The notes: a model not told the origin generated them from the letters alone. Counted from the first letter of the stretch, positions 40,485-49,803 are shown. The stretch: 64,000 nucleotides of DNA from Mesorhizobium sp. B2-4-15 (GCF_006658505.1 NZ_VFUZ01000013.1:1-64000); one strand, 5' to 3'. A program made the numbers and translations.

Positions 40485-40600
40485 GCCTGCAGCTCGCGGA
40501 CGATCGACTGGGAAGCCGCACCAAGCCTCAACAAGTTCTGCTTCGTGGGCCGTCTTGGGTAAATCCCGTCAGGGATTTCGTCAGGCTGAGTCCGGGTGGT

Positions 40601-40666
40601 GCTGTTTTCGAGAACCGGAGCGGAGCGGACATTCAGTCCGTGAGCACCGGAAGCGCAGAAAACAGC
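40601..40666. repeat. Intergenic compound palindrome
   Basis: GCTGTTTTC (40601-40609) and GAAAACAGC (40658-40666) enclose nested inverted pairs CCGG/CCGG and GGAC-ATTCA-GTCC. A separate hairpin AAATCCC-GTCA-GGGATTT lies at 40561-40578. Both are in the 219-bp space between the convergent HerA-like and diguanylate cyclase genes. It resembles dispersed rhizobial palindromes. Confidence 0.7.
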
Positions 40667-40703
40667 GGCAGACGGCCAGCCTCACGAATTCAATGATGGG
40701 ATT

Positions 40704-41495
40704 TCAAGCGCAGACGCGGTTGCGGCCTTGCCTCTTCGCCTCGTAGAGCTGACGATCCGCGCGACGGTAAAACTCCTCGGCCGTTTCCTTGCGGTCCCAC
40801 ACGGCAAGGCCGACGCTGGTCGTGATCTTGAGCCGGACATTGCCCGATAGGACCGACATGTTGGCGATCGCCCTGCGGATGCGCTCGGCGAATTTGGCCA
40901 GCAGTTCCGCCTCCATGTTGGGCGTGACCACGGCGAACTCCTCGCCACCCAACCGCGCCACCACGTCGTGGTAGCGTGTCATGTCCTTGAGGCAGTTGGC
41001 GACAGCCCGGAGCACCTCGTCGCCGACATCGTGGCCATGGGTGTCGTTGACCTGCTTGAAATGGTCGAGATCGAGGATCATCAGCCCGACCGGCTTTTCG
41101 ATGCGCCGGAACTCCTCGAGATATTCCTTCAGCGCATCGTCGAAATAGCGCCGGTTCTGCATGCCGGTCAGGCCATCCGTCAGGGCGGCATGCTCGAGCG
41201 TTTCGGAGCGGGCGCTGAGTGAAACCGTCATGGCGCGCAGCTTGCCTTCTTCCGTCGCCTGTTTGCGGATCAGCGGATAGATGAAGAAGATGCCGAAAAA
41301 CAGCGCGGTCGCAAGCAGCACGCCCGTCGCGAACAACAGCTTGTTGAGGTAGATGACCTTGTCCAGGCCTGAGGCCGTATGGAGTTCGGTGGCGAAGGAT
41401 TGCAAGAGCCCATAAGCGTGCAGCGTCACCAGGCCGGCGGCCAGGATCACGAAGATAAAGACGAAGAAAGCGGATTCCGCCTTATGGAAACGCAT
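40704..41495 (-). CDS. Membrane-bound diguanylate cyclase
   Basis: The 263-residue protein has two membrane helices (FFVFIFVILAAGLVTLHAYGLL and LLFATGVLLATALFFGIFFIY) with a short periplasmic loop, and a GGDEF domain with active-site RLGGEEFAVV. RYHD lies five residues before GGEEF and forms a product-inhibition I-site (RxxD). It should make cyclic di-GMP from GTP and be feedback inhibited. No sensing domain other than the short periplasmic loop is visible. Confidence 0.94.
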   Translation of the reverse strand: MRFHKAESAFFVFIFVILAAGLVTLHAYGLLQSFATELHTASGLDKVIYLNKLLFATGVLLATALFFGIFFIYPLIRKQATEEGKLRAMTVSLSARSETLEHAALTDGLTGMQNRRYFDDALKEYLEEFRRIEKPVGLMILDLDHFKQVNDTHGHDVGDEVLRAVANCLKDMTRYHDVVARLGGEEFAVVTPNMEAELLAKFAERIRRAIANMSVLSGNVRLKITTSVGLAVWDRKETAEEFYRRADRQLYEAKRQGRNRVCA

Positions 41496-41600
41496 CTGCT
41501 CCCCGATGGAAAAGTACCCATCGACCTTATGGCACGGACCGACTTACGGAGCGTTAATTCCAACAACTTCGGCGAGAACCCTTCCCTCGATGTCGACTTT

Positions 41601-42566
41601 TTAAGTTGCATTAGCAACCAGCGTTGAAATCTTGGTTTCGAGATCGTCACCCGGGCACAGTCTTTGCCATTCCGGCCCCAGCTGATGTCGAAACCAGGTC
41701 GCCTGCCGCTTGGCATATTGCCGTGTTGCGATCTTGGCGCGTTCGATCGCCTCGGGAAAGCTGGATTGTCCGGCCATCGCGGCCTGCAGTTCGCGAACGC
41801 CGATCGCCTTCATCGCCGGCAGATCCGGATCGAGGCGAAGGGCCGCCAATTGCCTGACCTCTTCCAGCGCACCCTTTTCCAGCATCTGGTCGAAGCGCCT
41901 TTCGATGCGATCAACCAGCGCCGCCCGGTCCGACTCGATGACCAGGAAACGGGCCGTCTGCCTGTCGATGAGCGGGCGACCGCGCGCGGCCTGCCAGTCC
42001 AGGATCGATCGGCCGGAGGCGTCGAGCACCTCCAGCGCCCGCACGATGCGCTGGCTGTCGGTTGGCTTCAGCTGCATTGCGGCTCTCGAATCCTCGCGCA
42101 GCAACAAGGCGTGCAGCTTGACCGCGCCTTGCTCCTTCAGCTCATGGCGCCAACGGTCGCGGATCCGCTGCGGAATATCGGGCATTTCGGAAATGCCTTC
42201 GGCCAGCGCGCGAAAATAAAGGCCGGTGCCGCCGACGAAGATTGGCCTCCGCGAGAGCGTTCCCTCGTCGATGAGTTTCATCACGTCGCGCAGCCAGGCG
42301 CCGGTGGAATAGGCGCTGCCGGGATGGACGTGCCCGTAGAGAAAATGCGGCACGCGTGCAAGCTCGGCCGCCTCCGGCCTCGCGGTCAACACGTCGAGAA
42401 CAGAATAGCCTTGCATGGAATCGGTGTTGACGATGACGCCGCCTGTGCGCTCGGCCAGGTCGAGCGCCAGCGCCGACTTGCCGCTGGCGGTCGGCCCGGC
42501 TATCAGGATCGCGTTCTTCACGCGGCCCTCGCCCGCATCCGCGCCGGAATTCTCGATGCCGCTCAT
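41601..42566 (-). CDS. miaA: tRNA dimethylallyltransferase
   Basis: The product adds a dimethylallyl group to A37 of tRNAs that read UNN codons. It has the P-loop ILIAGPTASGKSALALDLA, NTDSMQGY, the DMAPP-binding FVGGTGLYFRALAEG, SQRIVRALEVLDASGRS and the C-terminal AIGVRELQAAM with KRQATWFR. ATG 42566 gives 321 residues but overlaps the divergent serB start by 11 bases. A GTG at 42521, with GAGGG upstream, would give 306 residues and remove the overlap, so the start is uncertain. Confidence 0.95.
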   Translation of the reverse strand: MSGIENSGADAGEGRVKNAILIAGPTASGKSALALDLAERTGGVIVNTDSMQGYSVLDVLTARPEAAELARVPHFLYGHVHPGSAYSTGAWLRDVMKLIDEGTLSRRPIFVGGTGLYFRALAEGISEMPDIPQRIRDRWRHELKEQGAVKLHALLLREDSRAAMQLKPTDSQRIVRALEVLDASGRSILDWQAARGRPLIDRQTARFLVIESDRAALVDRIERRFDQMLEKGALEEVRQLAALRLDPDLPAMKAIGVRELQAAMAGQSSFPEAIERAKIATRQYAKRQATWFRHQLGPEWQRLCPGDDLETKISTLVANAT

Positions 42567-43443
42567 TGCCACGCTTGTTTCCCGTCCCGCAGACCGCGCT
42601 CTGTCGCCGTCGCTTGCGAATATGGCCTCGCGCTCGGTGGGCGCAAGCACTGTTATCTGGCTGGCAGAAGGGATTGCCTGCGATCTCGCTTTGCCGCAAG
42701 CGGCCGACGCCGCCGATATCACCGCTGCGCTGCGCACCGTACTGGCCGCCGAACCGGTCGATGTGATCGTCCAGCAGGCCGAAACGCGTCGCAAGAAAAT
42801 CCTCCTCGCCGACATGGATTCGACCATGATCGACCAGGAATGCATCGACGAACTGGCCGACGAGATCGGCGTCAAGGAGCACGTCGCGTCGATCACCGCG
42901 CGGTCGATGAACGGTGAGATCGCCTTCGAGCCGGCGCTGCGCGAACGCGTGGCGCTGCTCAGGGGCCTCGATGCCGCCGTCGTCGACCGCATCGTCGCCA
43001 ACCGCATCACATTGGCCTCGGGCGGCCGGGCGCTGGTCCAGACCATGCGCGCCAACGGCGCCTGGACAGCGCTCATCTCGGGTGGCTTCGAGGTCTTCAC
43101 CACGCGCATCGCTGATATGCTCGGCTTTCAGGAAAACCGCGCCAACCGTCTGCTCGAACAGGACGGACGCTTCACCGGGCTGGTTGGCGAGCCGATCCTC
43201 GGCCGCGCCGCCAAGGCCGAGGCGCTGATCGACATTTCGGCGCGCCTGGGATTGACGCCGGCCGAAGCCATTGCCGTTGGCGACGGCGCCAACGATCTCG
43301 ACATGATCCGCCTCGCCGGCACCGGTGTGGCGCTTCATGCCAAGCCGGTCGTGGCGGCGCAGGCCAAGGTCCGCATCGACCATGGCGACCTGACGGCCTT
43401 GCTCTATGTCCAAGGCTATCGTCAGGAAGAGTTTGTGCAATGA
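42556..43443 (+). CDS. serB: Phosphoserine phosphatase
   Basis: The 295-residue HAD-family enzyme catalyses the last step of serine synthesis. The catalytic motif is LLADMDSTMIDQECIDELA (DxDST), motif II is in ALISGGFEVFT, motif III Lys in GRAAKAEAL and motif IV is VGDGANDLDMI. The N-terminal 85 residues form the usual ACT-like extension. It starts at ATG 42556, divergent from miaA with almost no space, and overlaps the following acetyltransferase gene by four bases, so the two are translationally coupled. Confidence 0.95.
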   Translation: MPLIATLVSRPADRALSPSLANMASRSVGASTVIWLAEGIACDLALPQAADAADITAALRTVLAAEPVDVIVQQAETRRKKILLADMDSTMIDQECIDELADEIGVKEHVASITARSMNGEIAFEPALRERVALLRGLDAAVVDRIVANRITLASGGRALVQTMRANGAWTALISGGFEVFTTRIADMLGFQENRANRLLEQDGRFTGLVGEPILGRAAKAEALIDISARLGLTPAEAIAVGDGANDLDMIRLAGTGVALHAKPVVAAQAKVRIDHGDLTALLYVQGYRQEEFVQ

Positions 43444-44012
43444 AACCTATGCGCACCGAGCGCCTCATCCTGCGCAATTGGGAAGAGCGCGACCGTGAGC
43501 TCTTCCATCGCATCAACTCCGATGACCGCGTCATGGAGTTCTTCCCGTTCCGCCGCGACCGCGCCGCGGCGGACGCCAAGATGGACCAGGTCCGCGCCTG
43601 GGTCGATGCGGATGGCTATGGCTTCGCCGCGGCCGAGATTGCCGCCACCGGCCAGTGCATCGGCTTTGTCGGACTATCAGGAACCGAGGATCTGGACGTG
43701 CTGCCGGCCGGCACAATCGAGATCGGCTGGCGGCTGGCGCCCGAATTCTGGGGCAAGGGCTATGTCACCGAGGCCGCCGAGGCGTGGCTCGCCTATGGAT
43801 TCGAGACGCTCGGCCTCGGCGAGATCGTGTCCTTCGCCGTTGCGGAAAACCACCGCTCGACCGCCGTCATGAAACGCCTCGGCATGACGACCGACCCGTC
43901 GGCCGATTTCGATCATCCCGGCATTCCCGACAGCCATCCCGCGCTCAAGCGCCATGTGATCTACCGGCTCTCGCGCGCCGCGTGGCGGGCGCGAAAAAAG
44001 GCGGCCGGTTAG
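43440..44012 (+). CDS. GNAT acetyltransferase, RimJ/RimL type
   Basis: The 190-residue protein has the RimL-like layout: TERLILRNWEERDRELFHRINSDDRVMEFFPF at the N-terminus, IEIGWRLAPEFWGKGYVTEAAEAWLAYGFETLGLGEIVSFA with the acetyl-CoA loop, and ENHRSTAVMKRLGM. The ATG is inside the serB stop (ATGA), so it is translated with serB. The substrate (a protein N-terminus or small molecule) is unknown. Its stop codon lies within the terminator of the convergent degP gene. Confidence 0.92.
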   Translation: MKPMRTERLILRNWEERDRELFHRINSDDRVMEFFPFRRDRAAADAKMDQVRAWVDADGYGFAAAEIAATGQCIGFVGLSGTEDLDVLPAGTIEIGWRLAPEFWGKGYVTEAAEAWLAYGFETLGLGEIVSFAVAENHRSTAVMKRLGMTTDPSADFDHPGIPDSHPALKRHVIYRLSRAAWRARKKAAG

Positions 44013-44019
44013 CCGCCTT
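43991..44019 (-). terminator. Rho-independent terminator of the degP transcript
   Basis: On the minus strand AAGGCGGC and GCCGCCTT form an 8-bp stem with a 6-base loop, followed by a T-rich run (TTTT) and CGC. It follows the degP stop by 24 bases and overlaps the end of the convergent acetyltransferase gene. Confidence 0.88.
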
Positions 44020-44042
44020 CTGGAAGTCGCTTGATTGAAAGC

Positions 44043-45560
44043 TCAATCCATCCGGATCGTCACAAAGCGCAGTTCACCGGTCTTCGACGCCAGCATCAGC
44101 AGCGCGTTCTTGCGCCCCTGCTCCTTCAGCGCGCCGATCCGATCCATGACATCCTTGGGCGTGGCGACCGATTCCTGCGCGATCTCGGTGATCACCTCGC
44201 CCGGCTGGATGCCTCGCTCGGCGGCGGCCGAGTCCTTTGCCACGTCGGTGATGACGACGCCGGAGACATCGGCGGCGATGCTGAACTTCTTGCGCGTCTC
44301 GTCGTTGAGCTCGCCGACGGTCATGCCAAGCACCGAGGCGGTCGAGACCGCCGGAGCCTTGTCGCCGCCCTTGTCCTGATTGGTATTGCCCGGCTCACCG
44401 CTTGCGAGCTTCTCACCATCCTCAAGCCGGCCGAGCGTCACCTTCACGGTCTGCTCGACACCCTTGCGCACGATCAGCACGTCGACGGCCTTGCCGACGG
44501 GGCTTTCGGCGACCACGCGCGGCAGGTCGCGCATTTCATGTATGTCCTTGCCATCGAACTTGATGATGACGTCACCGGCCTGGATGGTGCCGTTGTCGAC
44601 GGGACCGCCCTTGATGACGCCGGCGACCAACGCGCCCTTGGCCGTGGTCATGCCGAGGCTTTCGGCGATATCGTCAGTCACCGGCTGGATGCGCACGCCG
44701 AGCCAGCCGCGCCGCGTCTCGCCATACTGGCGCAACTGGTCGACAACACCCGAGGCGAGCTGCGAGGGGATGGAAAAACCGATGCCGATCGAGCCGCCGG
44801 ACGGCGAAATGATCGCCGTGTTGATGCCGATGACCTCACCGGCGCTGTTGAACAGCGGTCCGCCCGAATTGCCCCGATTGATCGCGGCGTCAGTCTGGAT
44901 GAAGTCGTCATAGGGACCGGAGTTGATGTCGCGGTTGCGCGCCGAGACGATGCCGACCGTGACCGTGCCGCCAAGGCCGAACGGATTGCCGACCGCCATC
45001 ACCCAGTCGCCGACGCGCATCTTGGTGGAATCGCCGAACTTCACCGCGGTCAGCTTGTGGCCTTTCGGATCGACCTTCAGCACGGCGACATCGGTCTTGG
45101 TATCGGTGCCGACCAGCGTCGCCTTCAGCGTCACCCCATCGGAGAAATTGACCTCGATGTCGTCGGCATCGGCGATCACGTGGTTGTTGGTGACGACGAT
45201 GCCTTGTTCGGCGTCGATGACGAACCCCGAGCCCAGCGACTGCACCTTCTGCGCGCTATTGTCCTTGCCGCCGCCGCGATTCTTGAAGAAATCGTCGAAG
45301 AAGTCCTGGAACGGCGAGCCTTCGGGAAGCTGCGGCATCGGCACGGCACCGGGACCTTCCGTGCCCTTCACCGTCTGCGAGGTCGAGATGTTGACCACCG
45401 CGCCGAGCAGGCCTGCCGCGAGGTCGGCCACCGAAGCAGGCCCGTCATTGGCGAATGTCGGCGTCACGAAGGACGGGATGGCGACGGTGCCGACAAGAAG
45501 CGCCGCCGTGCCAGCGATGAACGTCCGCCGTACCGTGCGCAGAAGCAGTGTGGATGTCAT
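44043..45560 (-). CDS. degP: DegP/HtrA-type periplasmic serine protease
   Basis: The 505-residue Do-type protease has a signal peptide (RTFIAGTAALLVGTVAIPSFVTPTFA), the catalytic triad in TNNHVIADA (His), KTDVAVLKV (Asp) and NRGNSGGPLF (Ser), and two PDZ domains (about 300-385 and 410-500). It degrades and refolds misfolded envelope proteins. ATG 45560 follows GGGAGG; the longer frame has no similarity. It ends a cluster hflK-hflC-DUF2065-degP devoted to membrane protein quality control. Confidence 0.95.
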   Translation of the reverse strand: MTSTLLLRTVRRTFIAGTAALLVGTVAIPSFVTPTFANDGPASVADLAAGLLGAVVNISTSQTVKGTEGPGAVPMPQLPEGSPFQDFFDDFFKNRGGGKDNSAQKVQSLGSGFVIDAEQGIVVTNNHVIADADDIEVNFSDGVTLKATLVGTDTKTDVAVLKVDPKGHKLTAVKFGDSTKMRVGDWVMAVGNPFGLGGTVTVGIVSARNRDINSGPYDDFIQTDAAINRGNSGGPLFNSAGEVIGINTAIISPSGGSIGIGFSIPSQLASGVVDQLRQYGETRRGWLGVRIQPVTDDIAESLGMTTAKGALVAGVIKGGPVDNGTIQAGDVIIKFDGKDIHEMRDLPRVVAESPVGKAVDVLIVRKGVEQTVKVTLGRLEDGEKLASGEPGNTNQDKGGDKAPAVSTASVLGMTVGELNDETRKKFSIAADVSGVVITDVAKDSAAAERGIQPGEVITEIAQESVATPKDVMDRIGALKEQGRKNALLMLASKTGELRFVTIRMD

Positions 45561-45710
45561 CGAGAGGCCTCCCGGTATTTCTGAGAAAGAAAGCGCAACG
45601 GCGAAAACACCGTGTCGCGCCATGTTGGCAAAAAATAAGGCACGTTTGCGGCTAGGACTATCCGCGGAGGATAAATCCTCCGTTATGCCCGAGACGAAAA
45701 ACCGGCCGCC

Positions 45711-45899
45711 TCATCCACCTCGCACCAGCCAGACGACGCCGACACCGATGGCGACCGCGGCCAGCCCGGCGATCCGCAACGCATTCTCCGGCATCGACAG
45801 CACCTCGCCCGCGAGCTTCCTCGCGAAGCCGGGAAAGCCGCCATAGACCAGGCCCTCTATGACGAGGACCAGGCCTATCGCCGCGAAGAAATCCTGCAC
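45711..45899 (-). CDS. DUF2065 small membrane protein
   Basis: The 62-residue protein has two hydrophobic helices (IGLVLVIEGLVYGGFPGF and IAGLAAVAIGVGVVWLVRG) joined by an EVLSMPENALR-type loop that defines DUF2065. It lies six bases after hflC and before degP, a conserved position in proteobacteria, so a link to the HflKC complex is likely. Its function is unknown. Confidence 0.9.
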   Translation of the reverse strand: MQDFFAAIGLVLVIEGLVYGGFPGFARKLAGEVLSMPENALRIAGLAAVAIGVGVVWLVRGG

Positions 45900-45905
45900 C
45901 GGCCG

Positions 45906-46862
45906 TTACTGGCTGGTGCTGGGTTGTGTCGTCGGCGCGGCAGGCGCGGCAGGCGCCGACGCTGGTTTCGCCGGCCCTTCCTTGCCATCGGGATCGCGGA
46001 AGTAGCGGAAGAACTCCGAACTCGGCGACAGCACCATGGTCGTCCCGGTATTGTCCAGCGCCGTGCCGTAGGCGTTCATCGACCGGTAGAAATCGAAGAA
46101 GGCCGGATCACGCTTGTAGGCGTCCGCGAAGGTGGCGCTGCGTTGGGCCTCGCCTTCACCGCGCAGGATCTCGGACTCCTTCTGCGCTTCGGCGACGATC
46201 TCGACGACCTCGCGGTCGGCGCGGGCGCGGATACGCTGCGCCGCCTCGTTGCCGCGTGCCCTGAGTCTTTCGGCCTCGGCCAGACGTTCGGCCTTCATGC
46301 GATCGTAGGTCTGTTGCGAAACCTCGGCCGTGAGGTCGGTGCGGCGGATGCGGACATCCTCGATCTGCAGGCCGAGCGAGGTGGCGTCGGGCCGGAGCTG
46401 ATCGCGCACTTCGCGCATCATCACCGCGCGCTCTTCGGAGAGTGCGGCCTCGAAGTCGCGCAGACCGTAGACGCGGCGCAAGGCGGCGTCGAGACGGGTC
46501 CTGAGCCGCGCTTCGGCCAGTTCGATCTGGCCGGACACCGCGGCACGGAACACGCGCGGATCCGAAATGCGGTAGGCGATGAAGGCATCGACCTCGTAGA
46601 ACTTGCCGCCCGAAACCTGGACGCGGATGTTGTCGAGGTCGAAACGCAGCACCCGGTTCTCGATCAGTTGCACCGTGTCGGCGTCGAAGAACGAGAACGG
46701 CGCCTTGAAGTAGATGCCAGGTTCGGTCTTGACGTCGACGATTTCGCCGAAGCGCAGCACCAGCGCCTGCTGGCGCGCATTGACCACGAAAACCGACGAA
46801 TAGATCAGGAACAGGATAACCGCCGCGATGACGACGAAGACGGGAAGACGGTTGCCCATCAC
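45906..46862 (-). CDS. hflC: HflC, modulator of FtsH protease
   Basis: The 318-residue SPFH/prohibitin-domain protein has an N-terminal membrane anchor (VFVVIAAVILFLIYSSVFVV) and a periplasmic SPFH domain with ALVLRFGEI, YRISDPRVF and a long helical part (RLAEAERLRARGNEAAQRIRARADREVVEIVAEAQKESEILRGEGEAQR). It forms a cage with HflK around the membrane protease FtsH. It overlaps the end of hflK by four bases. The C-terminus carries a Pro/Ala-rich tail. Confidence 0.96.
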   Translation of the reverse strand: MMGNRLPVFVVIAAVILFLIYSSVFVVNARQQALVLRFGEIVDVKTEPGIYFKAPFSFFDADTVQLIENRVLRFDLDNIRVQVSGGKFYEVDAFIAYRISDPRVFRAAVSGQIELAEARLRTRLDAALRRVYGLRDFEAALSEERAVMMREVRDQLRPDATSLGLQIEDVRIRRTDLTAEVSQQTYDRMKAERLAEAERLRARGNEAAQRIRARADREVVEIVAEAQKESEILRGEGEAQRSATFADAYKRDPAFFDFYRSMNAYGTALDNTGTTMVLSPSSEFFRYFRDPDGKEGPAKPASAPAAPAAPTTQPSTSQ

Positions 46863-47974
46863 CGGGTACCTCCCGTGTTCGCGCCAGGCGTGGCTGGTGC
46901 AGGCGCCTTCTGCTGCAATGCCGGCAGCGGCAGATAGGGAACGACCCCTTGCCCGTTGCCCTGCTCGACGATCACCTTGCCGGAGTCCTTCAGAACCCTC
47001 TCCATGGTTTCGAGATAGAGGCGCTTGCGCGTCACATCGGGCGCCTTGGCGTATTCGTCGTAGACGGAGATGAAGCGCTGCGCCTCACCTTCGGCTTCCT
47101 GCACGACCCTGTTCTTGTAGGCGGCCGCGTCTTCGCGGATCTGTGCGGCCTCGCCGCGCGCCTGACCGAGCTTCTGGTTGGAATACTGGTTGGCCTGCTC
47201 GACGAACTTGTCCTCGTCCTGTTCGGCGCGCTGCACCTCGTCGAAGGCATCAGCCACTTCGCGCGGCGGTGCCGCGTCCTCGATCGAGATGGCGTTGACC
47301 TGCAGGCCGGCCTTGTAGCCGTCCAGCGTCGTCTGGATGATCTCGCGCACCGAGGCCGCTATGCCCTGGCGGTCGTCGCGGAAGATATCCTGCGCCGGCC
47401 TGCGGCCGACGGCTTCGCGCATGGCACTTTCGGCGACCTGCCGCAGCATGCCGTCCGGATCGGAGACGTCGAACAGATAGGCCCGGGGATCGGAGACCTG
47501 ATAGGCCACCGAAAACTGTACGTTGACGATGTTCTGGTCGCCCGACAGCATCAAGCCGTTGCCGCTGGTGTTGCCGCCGCCGATATCGACGAGCTGCTCG
47601 GAAATCTTGGCCGTCTCGACGGTTTCAAGCGGCCACCAATGGAAATGCAGGCCGGGCTGCGACAGTTGGGCCTTCGGCTTGCCAAAGCGCAGTTCGACCG
47701 CGACCTCGTCGGGCTGCACGGTATAGACAGCCTGGAATGCCCACAGAACGACCAACACCGCGGCGATCAGCCCGAACACGGCCGGACTGGCGCCACCGCC
47801 GCCAGGCAGCGCGCGCCGCAGCCGGTCCTGGCCGCGGCGGATGATGTCTTCAAGATCGGGAGGCGAGCCCTGCGGGCCGCTCGGTCCCTTTGGCCCCTGC
47901 CCCCAGGGTCCCTGATTGTTGCCGCCGCCCCCCCAAGGGCCGCCGCCTCCGCCACTCTTGTCGTTCCAGGGCAT
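46859..47974 (-). CDS. hflK: HflK, modulator of FtsH protease
   Basis: The 371-residue partner of HflC starts with the Gly/Pro/Asn-rich cytosolic segment MPWNDKSGGGGGPWGGGGN, then DLEDIIRRGQDRLRRALPGG, a membrane helix (AVFGLIAAVLVVLWAFQAVYTV) and the SPFH domain (VAVELRFGKPKAQL, YQVSDPRAYLFDV) with a helical tail. It is the first of hflK-hflC-DUF2065-degP. About 165 bases separate it from folA upstream, which may include its promoter. Confidence 0.96.
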   Translation of the reverse strand: MPWNDKSGGGGGPWGGGGNNQGPWGQGPKGPSGPQGSPPDLEDIIRRGQDRLRRALPGGGGASPAVFGLIAAVLVVLWAFQAVYTVQPDEVAVELRFGKPKAQLSQPGLHFHWWPLETVETAKISEQLVDIGGGNTSGNGLMLSGDQNIVNVQFSVAYQVSDPRAYLFDVSDPDGMLRQVAESAMREAVGRRPAQDIFRDDRQGIAASVREIIQTTLDGYKAGLQVNAISIEDAAPPREVADAFDEVQRAEQDEDKFVEQANQYSNQKLGQARGEAAQIREDAAAYKNRVVQEAEGEAQRFISVYDEYAKAPDVTRKRLYLETMERVLKDSGKVIVEQGNGQGVVPYLPLPALQQKAPAPATPGANTGGTR

Positions 47975-48139
47975 GAATGTCCTTTCGCTTGGAATTCCCT
48001 CAAGCGCCGGCGTTGCGGCGCAAATCCAGTTGTTCTTCTATAGGGACGCCACCGCACGCTTTCAACGCGATGCGCCGCGACTTCATCCGTTTTGGGCCGG
48101 TAGCGACCCTTTGTCGTCCTTCAATACCGTTTTTGTCTT

Positions 48140-48658
48140 TCAAAGTATGTCGCGGCGGCGCTCGTAAACCGTATAGCGTGTTGCATGGCTGTCCTTTTCG
48201 CCGGCCGGAACATCCTGCGTCCTTACCACGCGCCAGGATTTCGGATCGATCGGCGGGAAATGCGCATCGCCGTCGACGGCGGCCAGCACATGGGTGACGT
48301 GCAGCCGGTCGGCCAGCGGCAGCGCCTGGGCATAGATCTCGCCGCCGCCGACAACGCAGACCTCGTCCACGCCAGCCATGCAGCGTCCGCGCACCGTTGC
48401 CAGCTGAATCGCGGCTTCCAGCGTATGCGCCACCTCGACGCCCTCGGCGCGCCAGGCCTTGTCGCGGCTGACGACGATGTTCAGCCGGCCCGGCAATGGC
48501 CTGCCTATGCCCTCATAGGTCTTGCGGCCCATGATGATGGGCTTGCCCATCGTGTCTGCCTTGAAACGCTTGAGATCGGTGGAGAGCCGCCAGGGCAATC
48601 CACCGTCCCGGCCGATCACGCCATTCTCCGCGATGGCAACGTAGATCGCGATGTGCAT
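48140..48658 (-). CDS. folA: Dihydrofolate reductase
   Basis: The 172-residue enzyme reduces dihydrofolate with NADPH. It shows IAIYVAIAENGVIGRDGGLPWRLSTDLKRFK with the catalytic acidic residue, IIMGRKTYEGIGRPLPGRLNIVVSR and VCVVGGGEIYAQALPLADRLHVTHV. ATG 48658 overlaps the stop of the DUF4424 gene. In the folate cycle it works with thyA, located at 54150-54944; the intervening 5 kb hold cobF and molybdate genes. Confidence 0.96.
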   Translation of the reverse strand: MHIAIYVAIAENGVIGRDGGLPWRLSTDLKRFKADTMGKPIIMGRKTYEGIGRPLPGRLNIVVSRDKAWRAEGVEVAHTLEAAIQLATVRGRCMAGVDEVCVVGGGEIYAQALPLADRLHVTHVLAAVDGDAHFPPIDPKSWRVVRTQDVPAGEKDSHATRYTVYERRRDIL

Positions 48659-49677
48659 CAGTTCGCATCCCCGCCATTGCTGTCCGACGGTTCGAGCAGC
48701 AGGATATCGATATCGTGCTCGGGATAAAAATCGTCCGCCGTCATCTCGAAGGTCGTCGGCCCGATCTTTTTGACGTTGTCGCCACAGAACGAAACCAGCG
48801 CTTTCGGATTGCCCTTGTCGACTGTCAGCTTGAACTTGCCGATACTGCCGGCCGCCCAGTTGCCGCCGGTGGTCAGGATATAGGCGATACGGCGCTCGTA
48901 ATACCGGGGATAACCGTCCGCATTGTCCTTGGCGGCCTTTCGCACCGCATTCTCGAACGTATCGTCCATGCAGTAGCGGGTCTTGTAGGCCGCGTACTGC
49001 CCCTGGAACTTGCCGTCGTAAAAGAAACTGACCGAAGACGTACCGCCGACGCTGGGCCTGTAGCGGTGCGAGACATGAACGTCCTTGTTCGCCGGAAAGG
49101 TCGAGCGCCACCAATAGGTCGAGCGCAATTGCCAGAAGGGTGTATAGGCTGGGGTAGCGCCCGGGCCGCTGTCCGCCTCCGGATCCTCGATGATGATGCC
49201 GCGGCTCTCCCAGTCTTGGGCAACCGCCCGCGGCAGCTTCGCCAGTGCCGCCTTGGCCGCGTCGCCGAACGGATTGAACGGCACATTCTGCGCCTTGAGG
49301 TCGGCACTGATGTCGATACCGAGCGCAAACACCTTCTGTTCGAGCTGCGGTGTTGCCGGGGCACCGTCGATCGTCACCTCGAAGCCGAGGAAATTGTCGC
49401 TCTGGTTTTCGGGGATCGCCGGCATCTCCTCCGGATCGCCCGAGATGTCGGGCATCGGGAAGGCGACGATCGCTTCAACGTCCTTGTCGGTGTTGTTGTG
49501 GAAGACGTAGTCGACCGTCACCTTTTCCGGCGAGATGAAGAGGTCCTCGCTTTGCATCGCCACGGCGTCGCTGCGTGACAGGATCAGGCCGCCGGTGCCG
49601 AGTTCGGCAATCGAGTCGTTGGCAAAGGCAGGCGCGATTGAAAACGCCAACGCTACTGCCAGAACATATCGCAACAT
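48658..49677 (-). CDS. DUF4424 exported protein
   Basis: The 339-residue product has a signal peptide (LRYVLAVALAFSIAPAFA) and the DUF4424 pattern: DSIAELGTGGLILSRSDAVAMQSEDLFISPEKVTVDYVFHN near the start, then AFPMPDI, and W-rich STYWWRSTFPANKDVHVSHRY. DUF4424 proteins are periplasmic and uncharacterised. ATG 49677 places the signal at the N-terminus. The gene overlaps folA, so they are co-transcribed. No membrane segments other than the signal are seen. Confidence 0.85.
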   Translation of the reverse strand: MLRYVLAVALAFSIAPAFANDSIAELGTGGLILSRSDAVAMQSEDLFISPEKVTVDYVFHNNTDKDVEAIVAFPMPDISGDPEEMPAIPENQSDNFLGFEVTIDGAPATPQLEQKVFALGIDISADLKAQNVPFNPFGDAAKAALAKLPRAVAQDWESRGIIIEDPEADSGPGATPAYTPFWQLRSTYWWRSTFPANKDVHVSHRYRPSVGGTSSVSFFYDGKFQGQYAAYKTRYCMDDTFENAVRKAAKDNADGYPRYYERRIAYILTTGGNWAAGSIGKFKLTVDKGNPKALVSFCGDNVKKIGPTTFEMTADDFYPEHDIDILLLEPSDSNGGDAN

Positions 49678-49803
49678 CGAAGCCCCCTCGGCTGGAATGC
49701 CTGGGATGACCCTAGCTGTTTCGACCTGGCGTTTCAAAGCCCTTCCGCATCCGAGGCACGCCGGTCTGGACTATCAGGTTCCGATCGGGCAGGAGTTCGC
49801 TCC

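Noticed and set aside
49678..49803. Cobalamin riboswitch upstream of cobF
   Set aside because: The space is only 126 bases and the B12-box sequence is not visible.
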